A stretch of DNA of 64,000 bases from Lyngbya confervoides BDU141951 (GTDB taxonomy: Bacteria > Cyanobacteriota > Cyanobacteriia > Thermosynechococcales > Thermosynechococcaceae). The notes under the pieces are model-generated. The model was not told the origin of the DNA. It made no database searches and saw only the letters and a list, made by a program, of their open reading frames with translations. The stretch is taken from contig NZ_JTHE03000061.1 in the NCBI RefSeq assembly GCF_000817775.3, forward strand, positions 174,989-238,988, written 5' to 3'. Every line of letters begins with the position of its first letter. Within the stretch, counting starts at the first letter, position 1. Positions 37,559-47,325 of this stretch are shown piece by piece. The position numbers and the translations under genes were made by a program.

Positions 37559-38275
37559 ATGAATCGAATGAATGAGGAATCAACCCCTATCGACAATTTA
37601 GCCACCGAAACAGAGCTATCTGCGGAGGAAACGATGCACTCACCTGCGGATATGGAGCATCCGGTCGCCCCCGAAGCCTCTCAGGGGGAAGAGCCCGCCA
37701 TGACCGTTGACCCAGTCGATACACCCCCGAGTCCAGAGCCGCCCTCGGCATTATCCGAGGAGCTAACGTCAGTCAAGCTACAGCTAGAGGATCGCACTGG
37801 TCAGTACATGCGCCTAGCCGCAGACTTTGACAATTATCGCAAGCGGACCACCAAGGAGAAGGCCGAGTTCGAGGCGCGGGCAAAGTGCAACACCATTATT
37901 GAACTGTTGCCCGTGATTGATAACTTTGAACGGGCACGATCCCAAATCAAGCCGCAAACCGAGGGGGAAAGCAATATTCACAAAAGCTACCAGGGCATCT
38001 ACAAACAGCTAGTGGACTGTTTAAAGAAGCTGGGGGTTTCTCCCATGCGGGCCGAAGGAGAGCTGTTTGATCCCAACCTCCACGAGGCGGTCATGCGAGA
38101 GCCCACCAGCGAATATCCGGAAGATACCGTTATTGAGGAATTGCGGCGAGGGTATATTTTAGGTGATCAGGTGATTCGTCATGCCATGGTTCGGGTTGCG
38201 GCCCCCACTGAAACAGACAGCCATGAGGCCGACTCCGCAGAAGTCTCTGAAAGCTCCCAAGAAGCTCAGGCCTAG
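37559..38275 (+). CDS. grpE: Nucleotide exchange factor GrpE
   Basis: A 238-aa co-chaperone releasing ADP from DnaK. A long acidic, Pro-rich N-terminus (1-70) precedes the dimeric coiled coil (about 70-130, [15 protein letters not shown]). The beta-domain follows with [38 protein letters not shown], and an acidic C-tail. Two overlapping ATGs compete: the one at 37555 stops after six codons, while 37559 opens the gene. ATG 37568 is also in frame. It is 110 bp upstream of dnaK on the same strand. Confidence 0.95.
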   Translation: MNRMNEESTPIDNLATETELSAEETMHSPADMEHPVAPEASQGEEPAMTVDPVDTPPSPEPPSALSEELTSVKLQLEDRTGQYMRLAADFDNYRKRTTKEKAEFEARAKCNTIIELLPVIDNFERARSQIKPQTEGESNIHKSYQGIYKQLVDCLKKLGVSPMRAEGELFDPNLHEAVMREPTSEYPEDTVIEELRRGYILGDQVIRHAMVRVAAPTETDSHEADSAEVSESSQEAQA

Positions 38276-38385
38276 GGACCTTTAGGGATTCTCCCGAGTT
38301 TTCTCGCCCCCCGCAATAAACGGTGCTCACTCTCCTTCAGGGGCTATTTATTTCTACTTTTTGTTGCTGAATTTAAGCAAAAGCT

Positions 38386-40482
38386 ATGGGCAAGGTTATC
38401 GGAATCGACCTCGGAACAACCAACTCCTGCGTTGCCGTATTAGAAGGTGGACAACCCGTTGTCATCACCAACTCTGAGGGAGGGCGCACAACCCCCAGCG
38501 TCGTTGGCTTTGGTAAATCTGAGGAGCGATTGGTGGGACAACTGGCCAAGCGCCAAGCCGTCACCAACGCAGAGAATACCATCTTCAGCATTAAGCGCTT
38601 TATTGGACGGCGGTGGGAAGAAACGGAGATTGAGCGCGATCGCGTGGCCTATCAATGCGTCACCGGCAGAGATGGCACCGTTGATGTCAAAATCAGACAG
38701 CAATCCTACACGCCGCAGGAAATCTCCGCCATGATCCTGCAAAAGCTCAAGCAAGATGCGGAAACTTACCTGGGAGAAACCGTGAATCAAGCGGTGATTA
38801 CGGTTCCCGCCTACTTTAGTGATGCCCAGCGTCAGGCCACCAAGGACGCCGGCACCATTGCAGGGCTAGAGGTTCTGCGCATTATCAACGAACCCACCGC
38901 CGCATCCCTATCCTACGGATTGGACAAGCAAGATCAAGATCAAATCGTTCTGGTTTTTGACCTGGGTGGAGGCACCTTTGATGTCTCCATCTTACAATTG
39001 GGCGACGGCGTCTTCGAGGTTAAGGCCACCTCTGGCAACAATCATCTGGGCGGGGATGACTTTGACGAAGCCATCCTGCGCTGGATGCTAGCCTTTTTCC
39101 AGAACCAGGAGGGGATTGACTTAGCCAGCGACAAGATGGCGCTGCAGCGGCTGCGTGAGGCAGCGGAGAAGGCAAAAATCGAGCTTTCAGCTACCATTAC
39201 CACCTCCATCAATCTCCCCTTTATCACAGCGGATGAAACCGGTCCCAAGCACTTAGAAATGGAGCTGACCCGTGCCAAGTTTGAAGAACTGGTGGCGGAT
39301 CTACTCAAAGCAACCCTACTGCCGGTGGAGCAGGCCCTCAAGGATAGCGGCCTTCACTCCAGCGATATCGATAAAATCATTTTGGTGGGGGGGTCCACCC
39401 GGATCCCGGCCGTGCAGCAGGCAGTCCAAACCTTCTTTGGCGGGATCAAGCCCGACCGATCGGTCAACCCCGACGAAGCCGTGGCGCTAGGTGCAGCCAT
39501 TCAAGCAGGTGTTCTGGGCGGGGAAGTCAAGGATCTACTGCTGTTAGATGTCACCTCCCTGTCCATGGGCATCGAAACCCTTGGGGGCGTGTTCACAAAA
39601 ATCATTCCGCGCAATACAACCCTGCCCACCAGCCGATCACAATCCTTCTCAACGGCCACCGATGGACAAACCACCGTGGAAGTTCAGGTTTACCAAGGCG
39701 AACGAGCCATGGTTAGAGATAATCGCTGTCTAGGCAAGTTCGAACTCACCGGCATTCCGCCAGCCCCGCGGGGAGTTCCTCAAATTGAGGTCACCTTTGA
39801 CATTGACGCCAACGGCATCTTGAACGTCTCTGCCACGGATAAAGGAACCGGACGCGCCCAAAGTATTCGGATCTCCAATACGGGCGGGTTGAGCAGCCTG
39901 GAGGTAGAAAAAATGCGTCAGGAAGCTCAACTCTACTCGGAATATGACAAAAAGCAGTACGAGCTAGCCCAGTATCGGAACCAGCTCGATACGCTGCTGT
40001 ACAATTATCAGAGCCTTAAAAAGGAAAGTGGTGCCCAGCTCGATTCCCAACTCACCGCTCAAATTGAGCAGCAGTCCCAGGCCCTCCAGCAACTCTTGAC
40101 CGAGCCCGAGGTGCCAGTTGAAAGGATTAAGCAGCACCTAGCTACCCTGCAGCAAATCCTCTATTCTCTGGGGGCAGGCCTCTACCAAGCTGCGCCCGCG
40201 GCGGCTTCCCCAGCCCCCTCAAGGGCCTATCCGACCGAGAGTACATCAATCTATGGGGCCTCAAAAAATGGCACCCCCGCTCAGGACCTGTCCAGCTACG
40301 GCTCACCCGTGGGCGCACCGGAAGACCCACCAGAATTTTTGACCTTTAATGAAGAAGATGGGGACCCCGAAGCCGCCGGCCGAACCTGGGATCCGACTGA
40401 AACCATCAAAGCTGACGCCCAGGATGATTTTCTAGAGGATGCGGATGAGACGATTGTGACAGATTACGAAACGGTGGACTAA
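38386..40482 (+). CDS. dnaK: Molecular chaperone DnaK, second paralogue
   Basis: A 698-aa Hsp70 with an intact ATPase domain ([38 protein letters not shown]) and substrate-binding domain ([13 protein letters not shown]). Its lid is divergent, and an extended Ser/Pro-rich, acidic tail (about 600-698) ends [14 protein letters not shown] instead of the DnaK2-type terminus. Cyanobacteria keep several DnaKs; the copy next to grpE and dnaJ is of the DnaK1/DnaK3 group, which is often specialised or membrane-linked. I cannot say which of the two names applies. Linkage in the order grpE-dnaK-dnaJ suggests a complete chaperone machine. Confidence 0.95.
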   Translation: MGKVIGIDLGTTNSCVAVLEGGQPVVITNSEGGRTTPSVVGFGKSEERLVGQLAKRQAVTNAENTIFSIKRFIGRRWEETEIERDRVAYQCVTGRDGTVDVKIRQQSYTPQEISAMILQKLKQDAETYLGETVNQAVITVPAYFSDAQRQATKDAGTIAGLEVLRIINEPTAASLSYGLDKQDQDQIVLVFDLGGGTFDVSILQLGDGVFEVKATSGNNHLGGDDFDEAILRWMLAFFQNQEGIDLASDKMALQRLREAAEKAKIELSATITTSINLPFITADETGPKHLEMELTRAKFEELVADLLKATLLPVEQALKDSGLHSSDIDKIILVGGSTRIPAVQQAVQTFFGGIKPDRSVNPDEAVALGAAIQAGVLGGEVKDLLLLDVTSLSMGIETLGGVFTKIIPRNTTLPTSRSQSFSTATDGQTTVEVQVYQGERAMVRDNRCLGKFELTGIPPAPRGVPQIEVTFDIDANGILNVSATDKGTGRAQSIRISNTGGLSSLEVEKMRQEAQLYSEYDKKQYELAQYRNQLDTLLYNYQSLKKESGAQLDSQLTAQIEQQSQALQQLLTEPEVPVERIKQHLATLQQILYSLGAGLYQAAPAAASPAPSRAYPTESTSIYGASKNGTPAQDLSSYGSPVGAPEDPPEFLTFNEEDGDPEAAGRTWDPTETIKADAQDDFLEDADETIVTDYETVD

Positions 40483-40556
40483 ATCCTGAGCGCGAATTAG
40501 GGAACTCCGCACCTCCGTTTGTCGAGCCGATGGTGTACTTTTGTGATATTGACTAG

Positions 40557-41953
<1,397 letters not shown>

Positions 41954-41959
41954 AGGGCC

Positions 41960-43078
41960 ATGTCCAGAAAGACCATGCCCGGATCTAAGCGCGAGGGGAG
42001 CAATGGCTGTTCCCGCCTCGGAACGGTGACCGCGGTGCAGGCCAATTTCTACCAGGTTCGTCTAGACGATCCCCTAGATTGGGGCTCAGAGGACCTGGAA
42101 TCCACGAATTCTCTGCTGTGTACAAGACGGGCCTTGCTGAAGAAGCTAGGTCAATCCGTGATGGTGGGCGATCGCGTCCAGGTGGAAGATCCCGACTGGA
42201 CCGGTGGTCGAGGCGCCATTAGCGCCGTCTTGACGCGTCAGACGATGCTGGCTCGTCCTCCCGTGGCCAACGCCACCCAAATTTTCCTGGTGTTTTCTCT
42301 GGCCCAGCCAGAGATTGATCCCCTGCAGCTAACGCGATTTCTCCTGACCGCTCAGCAAACCAGGATGCAAATTGGGGTGGGGCTGAGCAAGGCGGACCTT
42401 GTTCCTGAGGCGGTGCAGCGGGACTGGTGCGATCGCCTGCAGCAATGGGGCTATCGAGCCATCGCCTTGAGTCTGGTTAACGAACAGGGCCTGGGAGAAG
42501 TTCAGGAACAGCTGCAAGGGCAACTGACCGTTCTGTCTGGGCCTTCGGGCGTGGGCAAATCCAGCCTTATTAACCACCTAATTCCGCACCTGAACCTACG
42601 CACTGGCCTGGTTTCGCAGCGATGGCACCAGGGGCGTCACACCACCCGCCATACTGAGCTGTTTAACCTGCCCCAGGGGGGCTTACTGGCAGATACCCCC
42701 GGATTTAACCAGCCCGACTTACCCATTCATCCGGGGGATCTGGCCCAACTCTTTCCAGAAATCCAGCGCCAGCTCAATCATCAATCCTGCCACTTTAATG
42801 ACTGCCAGCATCTCCAGGAACCTGGCTGCGTCCTTGACAAGGGTTGGGAACGGTATGATCACTACGTCCAGTTACTTGAGGAGATTACAGCCCAGTATGA
42901 TCCCTCTCTTCACTCCGGTCGTGAGGAGTCTCAGACCAAAACGAAGGTCCGCCGCCATGGCAAACAGGAGCGCGAACCGCGGCTGGAGCAAAAAAAGTAT
43001 CGCCGGGAATCACGACGCAGCCAGCACCAGTCCTTAGCCGATCTCTACGCCGAGGAGCTTCAGCAAGATCGCCCCTAG
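41960..43078 (+). CDS. rsgA: Ribosome small-subunit GTPase RsgA
   Basis: A 372-aa circularly permuted GTPase that helps mature the 30S subunit. An OB-fold N-terminus precedes the permuted G domain: G4 (GLSKADLV, replacing NKxD), P-loop GPSGVGKSS, G2/G3 (GRHTTRHTEL, DTPGFNQPDL). A C-terminal zinc motif follows (CHFNDCQHLQEPGC), then a basic, Arg/Lys/Gln-rich tail (310-372) that probably binds RNA. It lies 6 bp after the TusA-like gene. It converges with the ABC transporter gene, with only 6 bp between stops. Confidence 0.95.
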   Translation: MSRKTMPGSKREGSNGCSRLGTVTAVQANFYQVRLDDPLDWGSEDLESTNSLLCTRRALLKKLGQSVMVGDRVQVEDPDWTGGRGAISAVLTRQTMLARPPVANATQIFLVFSLAQPEIDPLQLTRFLLTAQQTRMQIGVGLSKADLVPEAVQRDWCDRLQQWGYRAIALSLVNEQGLGEVQEQLQGQLTVLSGPSGVGKSSLINHLIPHLNLRTGLVSQRWHQGRHTTRHTELFNLPQGGLLADTPGFNQPDLPIHPGDLAQLFPEIQRQLNHQSCHFNDCQHLQEPGCVLDKGWERYDHYVQLLEEITAQYDPSLHSGREESQTKTKVRRHGKQEREPRLEQKKYRRESRRSQHQSLADLYAEELQQDRP

Positions 43079-43084
43079 CATTTT

Positions 43085-44194
43085 CTATCGCAAGGACGCT
43101 CCGGCGGCCTCCGCCTGGAAGACCTGCAGAGAGGCTAGGGGCGCAGAGACGGAGACTGTTGTGCCAATGGACCAGGGCTGATCATCGGCGCAGCGCGCAT
43201 GCAGTTCTTGCCCAGAGGCAGTTCTGAGACAGTAGCGATATTCTCGCCCCAAAAACTGGCGATCGCAGATGGTAACCTCTCCTTGCGGATCGGGCCTCAA
43301 CTGCAGATCCTCCTCACGAATCATCAAGAGACCAGTTTCATCTTGGGTCTGACGGGGGGAAGCGACTAGCATTTGGGGCCGAAAGAGGCCCACCTCAGTC
43401 TGCCAGCCCTGCTGCCCATAGTTGGCCCTCAGAAAATTAACCTGGGAGACGAACTCCGCCACAAAGGGCGTGTGGGGATGGAGATAGATGGATTCCGGGG
43501 TGCCCCGCTGTTCAATCAGACCACACCGCATTACCGCAATTTCATCGGCCAAGGCCATGGCTTCCTCTTGATCATGGGTGACAAACACCGCCGTGGAACC
43601 AGAGTCCTTGAGGATTCGCCGCAGTTCCTCCCGCAGGCGCAGCCGCACCTGAACATCTAAATTACTCAAGGGTTCATCGAGCAAAATCAAGCTGGGTCGG
43701 GGCGCTAAGGCCCGCGCTAGGGCCACCCGCTGCTGCTGTCCTCCGGAGAGCTCGTGGGGGTAGCGACCGCTTAGATCCTGAAGGCGCACCAGTTGGAGCA
43801 CTTCCTTGACCCGCTGCCGTTGAACAGGACTCAAGCGCGATCGCCATAACCGCCCTTGACCAGGAACCAGGCCAAACCCAACATTCTGGGCCACAGTCAG
43901 ATGGGGAAACAGGGCAAAATCCTGAAACACCATACTGATCTGCCGCTTTTCAGGGGGAACAAATCGATGGGAGGCAGCCACAATCTGGCCATTTAAGATC
44001 ACTTGACCAGCCTCGGGCTTCTCAAATCCCGCAATAAGGCGTAACAGGGTAGTTTTGCCACAGCCCGAAGGTCCCAAGAGTCCCAGGATATTACCAGGTG
44101 CCAGATCCAGAGAAACGCCATCAACCGCCGGGGTGGTGGCCTTTTCATAGGACTTCCTGAGAGTTTGCAGCTGCAGAATAAAGTCGTCGGTCAT
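43085..44194 (-). CDS. ABC transporter ATP-binding protein (iron/spermidine/Fut-type)
   Basis: A 369-aa ABC ATPase. Walker A is GPSGCGKTT, the Q-loop is MVFQDFALFPHLT, the signature is LSGGQQQRVALARA, Walker B is LILLDEPLSNLD, and the switch histidine is in VFVTHDQEE. A C-terminal TOBE-like regulatory domain (about 250-369) contains GREYRYCLRTASG. This architecture is typical of ferric-iron (FutC), sulfate and spermidine importers. The substrate is unknown because no permease or binding-protein gene is adjacent. A TTG start at 44221 is possible, but the ATG at 44194 is preferred. Confidence 0.88.
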   Translation of the reverse strand: MTDDFILQLQTLRKSYEKATTPAVDGVSLDLAPGNILGLLGPSGCGKTTLLRLIAGFEKPEAGQVILNGQIVAASHRFVPPEKRQISMVFQDFALFPHLTVAQNVGFGLVPGQGRLWRSRLSPVQRQRVKEVLQLVRLQDLSGRYPHELSGGQQQRVALARALAPRPSLILLDEPLSNLDVQVRLRLREELRRILKDSGSTAVFVTHDQEEAMALADEIAVMRCGLIEQRGTPESIYLHPHTPFVAEFVSQVNFLRANYGQQGWQTEVGLFRPQMLVASPRQTQDETGLLMIREEDLQLRPDPQGEVTICDRQFLGREYRYCLRTASGQELHARCADDQPWSIGTTVSVSAPLASLQVFQAEAAGASLR

Positions 44195-44695
44195 AGCTAG
44201 GTCAGCATTCCTAGGAACCAAAGGAACCCTAAGGGGCGAAAACTCTCACCCGTTTCCAAGTTTTGATCCCAGTATTTTGAAACTATGTCTCAATAATAAG
44301 CTGCGATAAATCCCTTCATCAATCCTCGTAACTAAATCTTTGAAAAATCCTGAGGCTCAATCATCCGCCATCTCCTTTCCCCCTCCAGATCCCGGAGAGA
44401 GACCGGGCGCATGCCCCAACCCCATTCTTGCCAACCAATTGCAAATAGGGACTCCCATCCTTGGGTCCTTGGGACCTGGGAATAGGGGCCACAGCCCTTG
44501 ACCGCATTTCCTTGGGCCGACGGGAGGAAGATCACGCCCAGACGGTGACCCAGGCGCTAGGGTGGGTCCTCTCAAGATGTCATAGTTCAACTATCTCGAC
44601 CGATTGTCGAGTGTAATGGGGAACATTAAGAACCGATAGGCCCTGAACAGCCTATCGGTTTTTTCTCGGCTCCCCCCCGAAGCCAGCCAAAGCAC
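44195..44695. other. Gene-free region with an isolated terminator
   Basis: About 500 bp between two minus-strand genes. No convincing open frame on either strand, and no tRNA. It contains a hairpin CTCGAC/GTCGAG (44596-44612) and then a strong hairpin followed by six T on the plus strand, although no plus-strand protein gene precedes it within 1 kb. It may encode a small RNA, or simply hold the ndhH terminator. Confidence 0.5.
44631..44664 (+). terminator. Intrinsic terminator, T-run on the plus strand
   Basis: An 11-bp perfect stem (AACCGATAGGC/GCCTATCGGTT) with an 8-nt loop is followed by T residues (six in a row from 44659). On the minus strand it lies 31 bp after the ndhH stop and could also end that transcript, although the T-run there is weak (CTTAATG). 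Confidence 0.8.
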
Positions 44696-45880
44696 TTAGC
44701 GATCGACGGACCCCATAATCACATCTACGCTGCCCAGGATAGCGACAATATCAGCCACCTTCTTTCCCTTCAAGAGCTGCGGCAGAACCTGCAAATTGTT
44801 GAAATCTGGAGCGCGGATTTTCCAGCGCCAGGGAAAGATGTTGTTATCCCCAATCAGATAAATTCCCAGCTCTCCTTTCCCAGTTTCCACCCTGGCATAC
44901 AGCTCCCCTTCCGGAATCTTAAAGGTAGGAGGCAGCTTTTTGCCTAAATACTGGTAGTCAAACTCATTCCACTGAGACTTTTTGCCCTCCAGCATCCGCT
45001 GCGCCTCCAGGTTTTCGTAGGGCCCCCCAGGCAGATGCTCCAGGGCCTGGCGGATAATTTTAATGGACTCGCGCATTTCCTTGATGCGAACCAGATAGCG
45101 CGCCAGGCAGTCCCCATCGGTTTCAGTGGCCACCTCCCAGTCAAAGTCGTCGTAGGACTCATAGTGATCCACCCGGCGCAGGTCCCAGTCAACGCCACAG
45201 GCTCGCAGCATGGGCCCCGACAGCCCCCAATTGATCGCCTCTTCCCGGCTAATGGTCCCCAAGCCCTGCAGGCGCCGCCGAAAGATGGGGTTATTGGTAA
45301 TGAGCTGTTCATACTCCTCTACCTTGTCGTAGAAGTAATCACAGAAGTCGAGGCACTTGCTCACCCAGCCATAAGTTAAATCCGCGGCCACGCCTCCCAT
45401 GCGGAAATAATTATTATTGATGAACCGCATCCCGCTTACGGCTTCAAACAGATCGTAGATCAGCTCTCGTTCTCGAAAGATATAAAAGAAGGGAGTTTGG
45501 GCACCCACATCTGCCAAAAAAGGCCCCAGCCACAGTAAATGATTGGCAATGCGATTGAGCTCTAGCATCACCACGCGAATATAGCTCGCCCGCTTAGGAA
45601 CCTGAATGTCCGCCAGGCGCTCCGGGGCATTGACCGTCACCGCCTCATTAAACATACCAGCGGCATAGTCCCAACGACTGACGTAGGGAACAAACATAAT
45701 ATTGGAGCGATTCTCGGCAATTTTCTCCATGCCGCGATGCAAATAACCAATGACGGGCTGGCAGTCCACCACATTCTCTCCATCGAGGGTCACCATCAGG
45801 CGAAGGACGCCATGCATAGAGGGATGATGAGGCCCCATGTTGAGCACCATGGGTTCGGTTCTAGTCTCGATTGTTGGCAT
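44696..45880 (-). CDS. ndhH: NAD(P)H-quinone oxidoreductase subunit H
   Basis: A 394-aa 49-kDa-type subunit of the thylakoid NDH-1 complex, which accepts electrons from ferredoxin and reduces plastoquinone in respiration and cyclic electron flow. The N-terminal [16 protein letters not shown], the [13 protein letters not shown] stretch with the quinone-site histidine and the C-terminal [10 protein letters not shown] are diagnostic. It is located in the peripheral arm near the quinone site. Length is that of cyanobacterial and chloroplast NdhH. It is monocistronic here. A TATAAC-like -10 on the minus strand lies about 75 bp upstream. Confidence 0.97.
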   Translation of the reverse strand: MPTIETRTEPMVLNMGPHHPSMHGVLRLMVTLDGENVVDCQPVIGYLHRGMEKIAENRSNIMFVPYVSRWDYAAGMFNEAVTVNAPERLADIQVPKRASYIRVVMLELNRIANHLLWLGPFLADVGAQTPFFYIFRERELIYDLFEAVSGMRFINNNYFRMGGVAADLTYGWVSKCLDFCDYFYDKVEEYEQLITNNPIFRRRLQGLGTISREEAINWGLSGPMLRACGVDWDLRRVDHYESYDDFDWEVATETDGDCLARYLVRIKEMRESIKIIRQALEHLPGGPYENLEAQRMLEGKKSQWNEFDYQYLGKKLPPTFKIPEGELYARVETGKGELGIYLIGDNNIFPWRWKIRAPDFNNLQVLPQLLKGKKVADIVAILGSVDVIMGSVDR

Positions 45881-46018
45881 AGCTCGGCGGGTGATTTAGA
45901 ACGCTGCGTAACTCAGGTCCTGGTTCGGGATTCCGACGTTACGTTTTTTAATGTTATAGCAACTTTGGCGGAAAGTAACGGGGCCGGAAAGGAACGGGGG
46001 CTCTTAGGTCTGCCACCA

Positions 46019-46483
46019 TTAGGCGCTTGGGGGAGAACAGCGTCCCGTCTGGCACTGCCGCTGAGCTTCCAGTTCGGCCAGGTCAGGGCGACCCGTCCAA
46101 GCCAGCCGGCGACGAGCCCAAATTCCATAGACCCAGTTGGCAAGCGTCTCCACCCCTCGAAGGCGAGTCAGAGCGTAGACCCAACCTAATCCCACTGCCT
46201 GATACAGATGCCGAAAGACCGCAACGTCTCTCAAAATTTCCCCGCTGGGCAGAATGGCATGAATCCGGCCCATGGCGTCGTGATAGGAAATGTTTTGGTG
46301 CAGCAGAGGATCGTAGTGGGGAGAGGCAATATCCACAAAGTCAATGGCACCCCGGCGATCGCGGCTTTTCAGAAAGCGCACCTCGCGCAGACACAGCGGA
46401 CAGTCGCCATCGTAGAGCAGCTGAATCGACCAAGTCGGCGGGGTCGCGGCGGGAGAACCCGGAGAAGGGCAGTTCACAGTCAT
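46019..46483 (-). CDS. DCC (DUF393) thiol-disulfide-oxidoreductase-like protein
   Basis: A 154-aa protein of the DUF393 family. The conserved LLYDGDCPLCLREVRFLKSRD gives a CPLC redox-type motif; a later SYHDAMGRIHAI and YQAVGLGWVYAL are also family features. Members are predicted thioredoxin-like oxidoreductases, and their substrates are not known. The C-terminus has two extra cysteines (CQTGRC). An upstream TTG at 46504 is possible. The ATG at 46483 is preferred. It diverges from the SDR gene. Confidence 0.8.
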   Translation of the reverse strand: MTVNCPSPGSPAATPPTWSIQLLYDGDCPLCLREVRFLKSRDRRGAIDFVDIASPHYDPLLHQNISYHDAMGRIHAILPSGEILRDVAVFRHLYQAVGLGWVYALTRLRGVETLANWVYGIWARRRLAWTGRPDLAELEAQRQCQTGRCSPPSA

Positions 46484-46533
46484 TAGAAATGTTAAGATTT
46501 GCAAAGAACCACCCTTAGTTTATCTTTTTCACC

Positions 46534-47325
46534 ATGGCAACGGCACTCATCACAGGAGCCTCGTCGGGAATTGGCGCAGCCTTCGCCCAGGAACTCTCCC
46601 GTCAAGGCAATGACTTAATCCTCGTGGCACGATCTGCAGACAAGATGCAGGCTATGGCCGAGACCTTCCAGCAGCGCGATGGCATCTCGGTGCAGGTGCT
46701 GGGGCTAGATCTATGCAAGCCCGAGTCCCTCGACCAACTGGAGCAAGCCCTTCAGTCCCAGGGTCAGGCCATAGACCTGCTCATTAACAATGCTGGCTTT
46801 GGGGATTACGGAGCCTTTGGAGAAACGGAGCGTCAGAAGCAGCTCGATATGATCGATCTCAACATTCGGGCCCTGGTGGATCTGACCCATCGCATTTTGC
46901 CCCAGATGCAGGCCAGGGGGCAGGGGACCATTATTAATCTGGCTTCCATTGCCGCCTTTCAGCCCATGCCTTACCTATCGGTCTATGCGGCCACCAAGGC
47001 CTTCGTGCTCAATTTTAGTGAAGCCCTATGGGCGGAATACAAAGAGGCTGGGATTCAGGTCCTGGCCCTTTGTCCTGGCCCCACGGAGACTAACTTTATG
47101 GAGGTAGCGGGCTTTCCCAAACGTCTGGAAGGCAGCGCTCAACAAGTGACCAGCGCCGAGGAAGTCGTGGCGGTCTGTTTGAAAGCACTCACCCAGGATC
47201 CGTCCAACGTGGTCACGGGCGGCTGGGTCAATCAAGTGGTGGTGAACGCCTCGCGCTTTGTGCCACGCGGCTGGATGGTGAAGGGCATTAAGTCCCTGTT
47301 TGCACCAGGAGACCAGGCAGCCTAA
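46534..47325 (+). CDS. Short-chain dehydrogenase/reductase
   Basis: A 263-aa classical SDR of the DltE/YqjQ type. It shows the NADP-binding TGASSGIG, the structural NNAGFGDYG and the catalytic residues Ser in NLASIAAF and Tyr/Lys in YAATKAF. The loop after CPGPTETNF is typical of this group of lipid- or aldehyde-acting reductases. The substrate cannot be predicted. Its 3' end overlaps the convergent PBP gene by 4 bp. It is monocistronic and divergent from the DCC gene. Confidence 0.9.
   Translation: MATALITGASSGIGAAFAQELSRQGNDLILVARSADKMQAMAETFQQRDGISVQVLGLDLCKPESLDQLEQALQSQGQAIDLLINNAGFGDYGAFGETERQKQLDMIDLNIRALVDLTHRILPQMQARGQGTIINLASIAAFQPMPYLSVYAATKAFVLNFSEALWAEYKEAGIQVLALCPGPTETNFMEVAGFPKRLEGSAQQVTSAEEVVAVCLKALTQDPSNVVTGGWVNQVVVNASRFVPRGWMVKGIKSLFAPGDQAA

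Noticed and set aside
44357..44590. 77-aa minus-strand open frame in the gene-free region
   Set aside because: Gly/Pro-rich translation from a TTG with no family features or ribosome-binding site.
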